NCBI GenBank assembly: GCA_902766085.1
Contig: CACXCH010000053.1
Span: 1-6,446 of the forward strand
DNA: 6,446 nucleotides
Origin: an uncultured Eubacteriales bacterium
GTDB lineage: Bacteria > Bacillota > Clostridia > TANB77 > CAG-508
Direction of reading: 5' to 3'
Made by a program: the position numbers and the translations under genes. Below are positions 1-5,248 of this stretch, in pieces. The notes under the pieces are model-generated. The model was given only the letters and a program-made list of their open reading frames with translations. It did not search any database and was not told the origin of the DNA. The stretch's first letter is position 1. Each line of letters begins with the position of its first letter.

Positions 1-13
1 AAAATTCCTCCTT
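1..13 (-). promoter_or_regulatory. Ribosome binding site of a leftward gene starting just outside the window
   Basis: Read on the minus strand, positions 13 to 5 give AAGGAGGAA, a near-perfect Shine-Dalgarno sequence, followed by TTTT to the window edge. With normal spacing the start codon would lie at or within a few bases of the left edge, so a minus-strand gene downstream of thyX begins there. None of its coding sequence is visible and its identity is unknown. The short distance to the hairpin at 33-74 suggests that its expression may be controlled by that element. Confidence 0.75.
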
Positions 14-32
14 AATAAATTTTTATAAAATT

Positions 33-74
33 AAAAAAAATAAAGCATAAAGATTTTTAAATCTCCACACTTTA
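33..74 (-). terminator. Hairpin with T8 tract: terminator or leader attenuator
   Basis: On the minus strand, TAAAG (74-70) pairs with CTTTA (45-41), and inside it AGATTT (64-59) pairs with AAATCT (56-51) around a two-base loop. A 5 x 5 internal loop separates the two stems. The outer stem runs directly into eight T residues (40-33), as expected for an intrinsic terminator. It lies only about 20 bases before the ribosome binding site of the off-window gene, so it could act as a leader attenuator rather than a plain gene end. The stem is AT-rich and interrupted, so its strength is uncertain. Confidence 0.45.
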
Positions 75-161
75 TTCTACACCCTCATATTTCATAATGC
101 ATTAATCTTGAAAGAAAAGCACAACATTTTATAATGCTTTCTCATTTAATTTATTAATCTA

Positions 162-256
162 TAAAAAAAGGTAACTATTATATGAAACAAGTCAAATTGA
201 TAAACAAAAAAGTTTAACAAATATGGCTTAGCACATATAATAGCTACCTTTTATTA
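162..256 (-). terminator. Large stem-loop downstream of thyX, probable transcript end
   Basis: Positions 166-184 and 234-252 are inverted copies of a 19-bp sequence with one difference, extendable to 162-184 and 234-256 with a second mismatch. In minus-strand RNA the single core difference becomes a G.U pair, while on the plus strand it would be an A/C mismatch, so the structure favours leftward transcription, that is, thyX mRNA. The 3' arm runs into seven T residues (169-163). The 49-base loop holds a smaller hairpin (197-205 with 212-220, one mismatch). Size and loop are larger than usual for an intrinsic terminator, so a structured RNA or a small degenerate mobile repeat remains possible. 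Confidence 0.45.
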
Positions 257-296
257 ATAATAAAATATTAATAATTAATTTTAAAATTTAAACAAT

Positions 297-965
297 TTAA
301 TCAATTATTTCTAATTTAGCAAATTTATCCCTTGGAAATTCAGTATCATATTCAATGCTATCAAATAATTCAGGCATATCATTTTGAAACTTCAACAACA
401 ATGGAATTAATAATTGGCGAACTGCAGGGTGAGTCATTTTTGAACATCTCAAACTTAAAATATGCCTCCATTCACGAATATTAGCAGTCATATAAACTTC
501 AGCAGCTGTTGAGTGAGGAAGAATCATTCTAAGCTGATCTGGTTTAGCGTCTAACTTGCTCATTTCTATATAATTTTGCTCTATGTTTTCCATAGTCTTT
601 TTCCAAACTTCATAAATTTCAGAATTTTCTTCAATATGAACAGGTTTTATAAACTTTATTTCGTTATCAAATTTGTCTTTGCTATAATTGCAATATCTTG
701 TACTTTCTATGGAAAAGCTAGCAAACCTATGTCTTGTTAAATCTTTATAAACTCCAATATCACAAATCATTCTAACAGAGATTTTTTCATGCTCTAAAAT
801 TGATTCGTGACCTCTGTTTATACAGTTTCTCAATAATTTTTGGTAACTATCATTAGTTATTAAATTCTCTGATTTATAACAAGTTCTACAAGCCCTTTCA
901 ATATTTTTCATAATCCTTTGAGAATCATAATTTTCTACAAATATTACTGGATCAACTATTTTCAT
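297..965 (-). CDS. thyX: Flavin-dependent thymidylate synthase ThyX
   Basis: ThyX makes dTMP from dUMP in the cytoplasm, using methylene-tetrahydrofolate as carbon donor and FAD/NADPH for reduction; it replaces the ThyA route. The 222-residue protein carries the ThyX signature RHRX7S at residues 78-88 (RHRFASFSIES, then TR), which contacts FAD and dUMP. Other family blocks are GHESILEH (52-59), the N-x-REW-x-H stretch (162-168) and R173 before the THPAVRQLL segment. The start is placed at ATG 965 because MKIVDP matches the usual N-terminus of this ThyX group. The frame stays open upstream to 1067, and an ATG at 1016 sits only one base from a consensus AGGAGG, which would add 17 unconserved residues. 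It is transcribed away from the neighbouring plus-strand genes. Identity is secure; the exact start is less so. Confidence 0.95.
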   Translation of the reverse strand: MKIVDPVIFVENYDSQRIMKNIERACRTCYKSENLITNDSYQKLLRNCINRGHESILEHEKISVRMICDIGVYKDLTRHRFASFSIESTRYCNYSKDKFDNEIKFIKPVHIEENSEIYEVWKKTMENIEQNYIEMSKLDAKPDQLRMILPHSTAAEVYMTANIREWRHILSLRCSKMTHPAVRQLLIPLLLKFQNDMPELFDSIEYDTEFPRDKFAKLEIID

Positions 966-976
966 AATACATCTAA

Positions 977-1013
977 TTAATACATTATTGAAGATACAAC
1001 AATAATATATTAA
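977..1013 (-). promoter_or_regulatory. Hairpin between the thyX Shine-Dalgarno and start codon
   Basis: In minus-strand RNA, 1013-1000 (TTAATATATTATTG) pairs along its whole 14 bases with 990-977 (CAATAATGTATTAA), with one G.U pair and a nine-base loop. The consensus ribosome binding site GAAGGAGGA (1025-1017) lies just 5' of the stem, and the ATG chosen for thyX (965) lies 11 bases 3' of it. Folding would shorten the SD-to-start distance from about 52 bases to about 15. The pairing is seen directly; a role in translation is inference. Confidence 0.5.
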
Positions 1014-1046
1014 CATTCCTCCTTCAAAAATTTTTTTAACAAACAA

Positions 1047-1075
1047 ATTATATATCAATGTTAACATTCAAGCAA
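1047..1075 (-). promoter_or_regulatory. Probable sigma-A promoter of thyX
   Basis: The minus strand has a perfect -10 TATAAT (1052-1047) with a 17-base spacer to a weak -35 TTGCTT (1075-1070). Transcription would start near 1040, giving a leader of about 75 bases that contains the ribosome binding site and the hairpin. The -35 overlaps the palindrome CAATAGCTATTG at 1073-1084, so a regulator bound there could control it. The start of the frame at 1067 would lie upstream of this promoter, which argues against the longest form of ThyX. Confidence 0.5.
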
Positions 1076-1133
1076 TAGCTATTGGTGAATTGAAAAAGTA
1101 AATTCTATTTGTAACTCAAAAGCAATAGCTATT
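1070..1133. repeat. Two direct copies of a palindrome-containing 14-mer
   Basis: AAGCAATAGCTATT occurs at 1070-1083 and again at 1120-1133, exactly 50 bp apart. Each copy contains the perfect palindrome AATAGCTATT, and the first extends to CAATAGCTATTG (1073-1084). The first copy covers the -35 of the proposed thyX promoter. The second lies about 20 bp before the -35 proposed for the opposite-strand promoter. Spacing by about five helical turns in a divergent intergenic region fits a two-site operator, but no regulator can be named. Confidence 0.5.
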
Positions 1134-1154
1134 ATCCAAAGTTCATAAAAATAA

Positions 1155-1183
1155 TTGATAATATTAATATTATGTGGTAATAT
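1155..1183 (+). promoter_or_regulatory. Candidate promoter for the small membrane protein
   Basis: TTGATA (1155-1160, five of six matches to the -35 consensus) is followed by a 17-base spacer and TAATAT (1178-1183, four of six matches to the -10). Transcription would begin near 1190, about 18 bases before the ATG at 1208. A 16-bp AT-only palindrome (1158-1173) fills most of the -35/spacer region. In DNA this AT-rich, such matches occur by chance fairly often. Confidence 0.4.
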
Positions 1184-1207
1184 ACTATTGAAAATAGCTT
1201 ATCAAAG

Positions 1208-1504
1208 ATGACAGGTGTACTATATTTAACAACCATAATTCTAGGAAGACTGATATCAAATGAATTGTTCAAATTTAACTTGTCAAATAAATTTACTCTA
1301 ATTATTTTGCATATAATTATTAGTAGATTAACTGTAATATTTATGATAATCCACACAAGTTCACATTTTATTAATTTTAATAACAAAAAGAGTAGAATGT
1401 TTTCTATAATATGTGTTATAATCATAGTGTTATTTACAATTTTAATAATGCAGCAATTATTTATAAGTTTTCAATGGATGGTATTTATTCACCAAATACG
1501 TTAA
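1208..1504 (+). CDS. Small predicted three-helix membrane protein, possibly cytochrome b-like
   Basis: The 98-residue product has three hydrophobic segments (about residues 2-17, 29-50 and 64-82) separated by short polar loops, with NFNNKKSR (56-63) as a positive loop. Segment 2 has a histidine pattern, H35-x13-H49-x3-H53, that resembles the haem-ligand spacing of small b-type cytochrome-like membrane families such as DUF4405; this similarity is by eye only. It starts at ATG 1208 after an in-frame stop at 1178, with no clear Shine-Dalgarno, and a candidate promoter lies just upstream. It reads in the same direction as the acyl-CoA synthetase 51 bases downstream. An antisense frame covers much of the same DNA, but it lacks a ribosome binding site and a comparable residue pattern. 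It could also be a remnant of a longer protein or a chance AT-rich frame. Confidence 0.45.
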   Translation: MTGVLYLTTIILGRLISNELFKFNLSNKFTLIILHIIISRLTVIFMIIHTSSHFINFNNKKSRMFSIICVIIIVLFTILIMQQLFISFQWMVFIHQIR

Positions 1505-1555
1505 ATATGATTTTAATAAAAACTAAGCTGAAAGGAGTACTTAATAATAAAAAGA

Positions 1556-3241
1556 ATGAAAATTAAAGATAACAATATTTATAAGGCAGAAAAGATTAAT
1601 GACTATAAAGAGCTTGTCTCAATATATAAAAATGTTCATAAAGAGCATATAGCTTTTAAATATAAGGACACACCATCATCAAATGAGATACATAAAATAA
1701 CATATTCAAAATTTGCAAATGATATTGAAAATGTTGGAGCAAAATTACTTGATATGGGGATTGAGAGAGCGTGCTTGATTTCTCCTAACAGATATGAATG
1801 GTATGTGTTTTATTTAGCTGTTACAACAGCAGGTAAGATAATTGCGCCTTTAGATAAATCATTGCCAAGAGATGAGATTGTAAGTTCAATAAAAAGAAGT
1901 GAATGTGATACAGTAATTTATGCAAAAAAATATCAAGAAGCAATTGATATTTGCAAAAAGGATAATCCTAAATTAGTTACAATTTGCTTTGAAGATGACT
2001 TTGAACAAATGGTAAGTGATGGAGAAAAATTGGATAAAACTGATTATAACAATGTAAAAATAGACAATAAAAAAATGACGATAATGCTTTTTACATCGGG
2101 AACAACTAGTATGTCAAAAATTGTTATGCTATCACAATATGCAATATGTATGGACATTTATGAAACTAACACAATGACTGAATTTGGTTATGATGACACA
2201 TTCTTGTCATTTTTGCCACTACACCACACATTTGAAAGCACAACTACATTTTTATTTGGAACTAAGGCAGGATTAACGATAGCATTATGTGATGGACTAA
2301 AATATATTCAAAAAAATATGGTGGAATATCAAGTAACTGGTTTTGTTTGTGTGCCATTAATGCTAGAGATTATGTACAAAAAAATACTAAAAAACATTGA
2401 AAAACAAGGAAAATCAAGAATAGTAAAAATCTTAAGAGTTCTATTTAGACACGCACCTATAGAAATGAGAAGAAAAGTGTTTAAAAGTGTAATTGATGGA
2501 CTTGGTGGCAAGCTAAGGACAATCGTTGTTGGTGGAGCCGCAATGGATAAAGATACAGAGCAAGGCTATAATGATTTTGGAATAGATGTTCTAGTTGGAT
2601 ATGGTTTAACAGAAACATCTCCAATAATCGCAGCTCAAAATACGTACTGCAAAAAACTAGGATCAGTTGGTTTACCAATGGCCGATGTAGACATAAAAAT
2701 TGATAACCCTGATAAAAATGGAGATGGGGAAATAATTGTAAAGACTCCAACAATAATGCTTGGATATTATAAAAATGAGGAAGCAACAAAAGAAGCAATA
2801 ATTGATGGATATTTTCATACAGGTGATATTGGACATATTGATAAAGACGGATATATATTCATAACAGGTAGAAAAAAAGATATGATTGTTCTAAAAAATG
2901 GCAAAAAGATTTTCCCTGAAGAGCTAGAAAGCTTAATAAATGAGCTACCTTATGTTTCTGAGAGTATGGTATTTGGCAAAATAGATGATACAAAAAATGA
3001 TAGAAATGCAGATGTAGTTTTATGGGCAAAGATTGTATATGACAAGGATAAAATCAAGGCTTTTGAAAAAGACAAAAACAAGTATCATGATATGATTCTA
3101 GAAGATATAAAAACTAAGATTAACAAACAAATGCCAGCTTATAAATACATAAGAGATATTATTGTAACAGATGTGCCATTGATAAAAACAACAACACTAA
3201 AAATAAAGCGCCACGAAGAGATGAAACTAATTAATTCATAG
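1556..3241 (+). CDS. Long-chain acyl-CoA synthetase (AMP-forming)
   Basis: This 561-residue member of the ANL adenylating family should activate a fatty acid with ATP and load it onto CoA through an acyl-AMP. Visible motifs in order are the phosphate-binding loop LFTSGTTSMSK (178-188), PLHHTFE (221-227), the adenine-binding YGLTETSP (349-356), HTGDIGHIDKDG (421-432) with D424, the hinge GRKKDMIVLKNGKKIFPEELE (438-458), and near the C-terminus TTTLKIKR (545-552), where K549 is the likely catalytic lysine. Length and motif order are normal and no break is seen. The phosphate loop has SMS where many relatives have GxP, which I recall as common in clostridial homologues. AAAGGAG (1531-1537) lies 19 bases before the ATG, further than usual, with no better in-frame start. 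Chain-length preference cannot be read, and activation of another carboxylic acid is possible. Confidence 0.9.
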   Translation: MKIKDNNIYKAEKINDYKELVSIYKNVHKEHIAFKYKDTPSSNEIHKITYSKFANDIENVGAKLLDMGIERACLISPNRYEWYVFYLAVTTAGKIIAPLDKSLPRDEIVSSIKRSECDTVIYAKKYQEAIDICKKDNPKLVTICFEDDFEQMVSDGEKLDKTDYNNVKIDNKKMTIMLFTSGTTSMSKIVMLSQYAICMDIYETNTMTEFGYDDTFLSFLPLHHTFESTTTFLFGTKAGLTIALCDGLKYIQKNMVEYQVTGFVCVPLMLEIMYKKILKNIEKQGKSRIVKILRVLFRHAPIEMRRKVFKSVIDGLGGKLRTIVVGGAAMDKDTEQGYNDFGIDVLVGYGLTETSPIIAAQNTYCKKLGSVGLPMADVDIKIDNPDKNGDGEIIVKTPTIMLGYYKNEEATKEAIIDGYFHTGDIGHIDKDGYIFITGRKKDMIVLKNGKKIFPEELESLINELPYVSESMVFGKIDDTKNDRNADVVLWAKIVYDKDKIKAFEKDKNKYHDMILEDIKTKINKQMPAYKYIRDIIVTDVPLIKTTTLKIKRHEEMKLINS

Positions 3242-3303
3242 TAAATTAGATAGAAAAAACATATTATATTGATTCTACTCAATTAACAAGTTATCGATGT
3301 ATC

Positions 3304-3326
3304 CCACAAAAGTCTATAAATTGTGG
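3304..3326. repeat. Short hairpin between the acyl-CoA synthetase and ylxM
   Basis: CCACAA (3304-3309) and TTGTGG (3321-3326) are inverted copies around an 11-base loop. No T tract follows on the plus strand, so this is unlikely to be a terminator by itself. It lies just upstream of the -35 of the ylxM promoter and could be a protein site or chance. No convincing rho-independent terminator is seen anywhere between 3242 and 3351. Confidence 0.25.
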
Positions 3327-3334
3327 AAAAACTA

Positions 3335-3363
3335 TTGACAAATGTGTAAAAATGGTGTAAAGT
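3335..3363 (+). promoter_or_regulatory. Sigma-A promoter of the ylxM-ffh-rpsP cluster
   Basis: A perfect -35 TTGACA (3335-3340) is followed by a 17-base spacer and TAAAGT (3358-3363, four of six matches to the -10). A perfect TATAAT lies at 3363-3368, but 22 bases from TTGACA, so it is the poorer partner. Either choice places the -10 inside the inverted repeat 3352-3381, and transcription would start around 3370-3375, about 30 bases before ylxM. This is the best-looking promoter on the plus strand and probably drives ylxM and ffh. Confidence 0.65.
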
Positions 3364-3381
3364 ATAATTACTTTACACCAT
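3352..3381. promoter_or_regulatory. 13-bp perfect inverted repeat over the ylxM promoter, candidate operator
   Basis: ATGGTGTAAAGTA (3352-3364) and TACTTTACACCAT (3369-3381) are perfect inverted copies around TAAT. The left arm contains the proposed -10, so a protein bound here would block the promoter. The core half-site GTGTAAA occurs once more in direct orientation at 3344-3350, 11 bp from the copy at 3355-3361, that is, one helical turn. I do not recognise it as the box of a known regulator. In RNA read through from the acyl-CoA synthetase it would form a strong hairpin, but only a broken T-rich stretch follows, so terminator function is less likely. Confidence 0.6.
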
Positions 3382-3403
3382 AATTTGTTTAGGAGATTTG
3401 GTT

Positions 3404-3751
3404 ATGGAGAAAAAAGTTGAAATTAGTATGTTATTACAAATATATGGCAAGCTTTTAACAAAAAAGCAGCAGGATGTTATGAATTTATACTATGATGACG
3501 ACTTATCATTGTCTGAAATTGCTGAAATTTATAAAATTTCAAGGCAGGGCGTGAGCGACATAATCAAGAAAGGAGAAACAAATCTTTTACAGTACGAAAA
3601 GGTTTTACACATTATGAAAACTACAGAAACAAATACAAAAACAATTGATACAATTATTTTTGAACTAAGTAAAATTGATGACAATACATCAAAATCAGAC
3701 ATACAAAAAATATTAAATAATGTTCAAAAAAAGCTACATTCAATTCAATAA
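3404..3751 (+). CDS. ylxM: YlxM/p13-type helix-turn-helix protein, SRP-associated
   Basis: The 115-residue protein belongs to the UPF0122 / YlxM family, which in Firmicutes is nearly always encoded directly before ffh and is linked to the signal recognition particle pathway; in streptococci YlxM binds SRP components. The N-terminal half resembles sigma-70 region 4: LLTKKQQDVMNLYYDDDLSLSEIAEIYKISRQGVSDIIKK, with the helix-turn-helix at about residues 35-56. The C-terminal part is a polar helical tail. ATG 3404 is chosen because TAGGAG (3390-3395) lies eight bases ahead; a TTG two codons earlier is too close. The length is normal for the family. It opens the cluster and has its own promoter overlapped by an inverted repeat, so self-regulation is conceivable but not shown. 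Confidence 0.88.
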   Translation: MEKKVEISMLLQIYGKLLTKKQQDVMNLYYDDDLSLSEIAEIYKISRQGVSDIIKKGETNLLQYEKVLHIMKTTETNTKTIDTIIFELSKIDDNTSKSDIQKILNNVQKKLHSIQ

Positions 3752-3818
3752 AAATTAAAAATGTTGAATAAGGCTAAAAACACATTCAAGTCAATAAAAA
3801 TCAAAAACATTGAATTAA
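3737..3818. repeat. Imperfect 36-bp direct repeat carrying the ylxM stop codon
   Basis: Positions 3737-3772 and 3783-3818 match at 30 of 36 positions, offset by 46 bp. The first copy includes the last codons and TAA of ylxM; the second copy reproduces the same end (His-Ser-Ser-Gln-stop instead of His-Ser-Ile-Gln-stop). Each copy also holds ATTCAA and TTGAAT as inverted ends. It looks like an old tandem duplication of the gene's 3' end. Low sequence complexity makes some of this similarity expected by chance. Confidence 0.5.
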
Positions 3819-3837
3819 TAACTATTAATTGTATTAA
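3810..3837 (+). promoter_or_regulatory. Weak candidate promoter ahead of ffh
   Basis: TTGAAT (3810-3815) and TATTAA (3832-3837), 16 bases apart, each match four of six consensus positions, 31 bases before the ffh ATG. This could add a second transcription start within the cluster, but the match is weak for a sequence this AT-rich. Read-through from the ylxM promoter is enough to explain ffh expression. Confidence 0.25.
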
Positions 3838-3868
3838 ATTGAACAATCTTACTTAGGAGGAATTATAG

Positions 3869-5248
3869 ATGGCTTTTGAAAGTTTATCTGAAAAACTTCA
3901 AGCTTTTACGAACAAGCTAAGAGGAAAAGCAAGAATAACTGAAAAAGATCTTGACGAAATGCTTAGGGAAGTTAAGCTAGCCCTACTTGAAGCTGATGTT
4001 AACTATAAAGTTGTAAAAGAATTTATTAATAACATACACGATAAGGCCTTAGGGCAAGATGTTTTAAAATCTTTAACTCCTGGGCAACAGGTAGTAAAAA
4101 TTGTTGACGATGAGCTTACTAGTTTACTTGGTGGAACTGATAGTAAAATAGCTTTTACACCTAATCCACCAACGATAATTATGCTGGTTGGTTTGCAGGG
4201 ATCTGGAAAAACAACTACAGCAGGAAAGCTTGCAAATTTACTTAGAAAACAAGGAAAAAAGCCTTTACTTGTTGCGTGTGATGTTTATAGACCTGCAGCG
4301 ATAAAGCAATTACAGGTGGTTGGAGCAGAGCTTAATATTCCTGTATATGCAAATGAAAACGAAAAAGATGTTGTTAAAATTGCTAAACAGGGAAAAGAAA
4401 TGGCGATTCAAAAGTTATGTGACGTTGTAATCATTGATACCGCAGGAAGACTACAAATTGATGAGAACTTAATGCAAGAACTTAAAAATTTGAAAAGTAA
4501 TCTAAAGCCAAATGAAATTTTATTAGTGGTTGATTCAATGACAGGTCAAGAAGCAGTAAATATTGCAAGCAAGTTTAATGATGACATTGGAATTGATGGA
4601 ATTATCCTAACAAAACTTGATGGCGATACAAGAGGTGGAGCAGCATTATCAATTAAGAAAGTAACTGGTAAACCAATAAAATTTATTGGTACAGGTGAAA
4701 AGCTTAATGAAATTGAAGAATTCCATCCAGATAGAATGGCATCAAGAATACTTGGAATGGGTGATGTTCTTTCAATTATAGAACAAGCCGAAGAAAAGTT
4801 TGATCAAGAGCAAGCTGAAAAGCTTGAAAAAAAGTTACTAAAAAACAAAGAACTTGATTTAAACGATTATTTAGCACAATTAAAACAAATTAAGAAAATG
4901 GGACCTTTATCATCAATAATTAAAATGATACCTGGTATGAGCAAATATAATGTACAAGTTGATGACAAAGAAACAACTAGAATAGAAGCTATTATTACCT
5001 CAATGACAGATGAAGAAAGAAGAAATCCAAAAATTTTGAATGCATCAAGAAGAGTAAGAATAGCAAATGGAAGTGGCACGCAAGTTTCAGATATAAATAA
5101 ATTCATGAAATCATTTGAGATGACAAAAGAAATGATGAAAAAAATGAAAAATGGCAAGATGAATTCTCAAATGAAGAAAATGATGAAAGATATGAATCTT
5201 GACAAATATGTTGAAGAAGAAGGAGGTGAATTAAATGGTAAAAATTAG
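3869..5248 (+). CDS. ffh: Signal recognition particle protein Ffh (SRP54)
   Basis: Ffh is the GTPase of the signal recognition particle. It binds 4.5S/SRP RNA and signal sequences emerging from the ribosome, then docks with FtsY at the membrane. The 459-residue protein is full length. An N domain (about 1-95) is followed by the G domain with G1 GLQGSGKT (108-115), DVYRPAA (138-144), G3 DTAGR (190-194), G4 TKLD (248-251) and GTGEK (274-278). The M domain starts near RILGMGDV (293-300), has the finger loop around GPLSSIIKMIPGM (345-357) and the SRP RNA-binding SRRVRIANGSG (393-403), and ends in a Met/Lys-rich tail (413-444). AGGAGG (3855-3860) is eight bases before the ATG. Its last 14 bases overlap rpsP, whose ribosome binding site lies inside the final ffh codons, suggesting coupled translation. 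Confidence 0.98.
   Translation: MAFESLSEKLQAFTNKLRGKARITEKDLDEMLREVKLALLEADVNYKVVKEFINNIHDKALGQDVLKSLTPGQQVVKIVDDELTSLLGGTDSKIAFTPNPPTIIMLVGLQGSGKTTTAGKLANLLRKQGKKPLLVACDVYRPAAIKQLQVVGAELNIPVYANENEKDVVKIAKQGKEMAIQKLCDVVIIDTAGRLQIDENLMQELKNLKSNLKPNEILLVVDSMTGQEAVNIASKFNDDIGIDGIILTKLDGDTRGGAALSIKKVTGKPIKFIGTGEKLNEIEEFHPDRMASRILGMGDVLSIIEQAEEKFDQEQAEKLEKKLLKNKELDLNDYLAQLKQIKKMGPLSSIIKMIPGMSKYNVQVDDKETTRIEAIITSMTDEERRNPKILNASRRVRIANGSGTQVSDINKFMKSFEMTKEMMKKMKNGKMNSQMKKMMKDMNLDKYVEEEGGELNGKN
5221..5234 (+). promoter_or_regulatory. rpsP ribosome binding site inside the ffh coding sequence
   Basis: AGGAGGTGA (5221-5229) is a full match to the anti-Shine-Dalgarno end of 16S rRNA and lies five bases before the rpsP ATG at 5235. 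It encodes the Glu-Gly-Gly-Glu part of the Ffh C-terminus. Ribosomes finishing ffh at 5248 pass over it, so S16 synthesis is probably coupled to Ffh synthesis as well as strongly initiated in its own right. Confidence 0.85.

Noticed and set aside
92..145. 17-codon leader peptide frame on the minus strand
   Set aside because: It has no Shine-Dalgarno and no run of a regulatory amino acid, so it is probably chance, although it lies in the possible attenuator region.
966..1067. N-terminal extension of ThyX up to 1067
   Set aside because: The extra 34 residues are not like ThyX, the furthest start lies upstream of the likely promoter, and MKIVDP at 965 fits the family start. The shorter 17-residue extension from 1016 is kept open in the findings.
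1132..1425. Antisense 97-residue hydrophobic frame on the minus strand
   Set aside because: It has no ribosome binding site, no recognisable motif, and it overlaps the better-patterned plus-strand frame. Hydrophobic antisense frames are common in T/A-rich DNA.
2329..2798. Minus-strand frames inside the acyl-CoA synthetase
   Set aside because: They are shadows of a well-conserved gene, without ribosome binding sites or family motifs.
3293..3330. DnaA-box-like strings (TTATCGATG, TTTTCCACA on the minus strand)
   Set aside because: Only one near-match to TTATCCACA and no cluster or dnaA/dnaN context, so not evidence for an origin.
3352..3381. The inverted repeat as a terminator of the acyl-CoA synthetase gene
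   Set aside because: It is followed by a broken T stretch rather than a U tract, and it overlaps a well-formed promoter, so an operator is the better reading.
4867..5157. Minus-strand hydrophobic frame inside ffh
   Set aside because: It is the complement of the Met/Lys-rich M domain, with no independent support.
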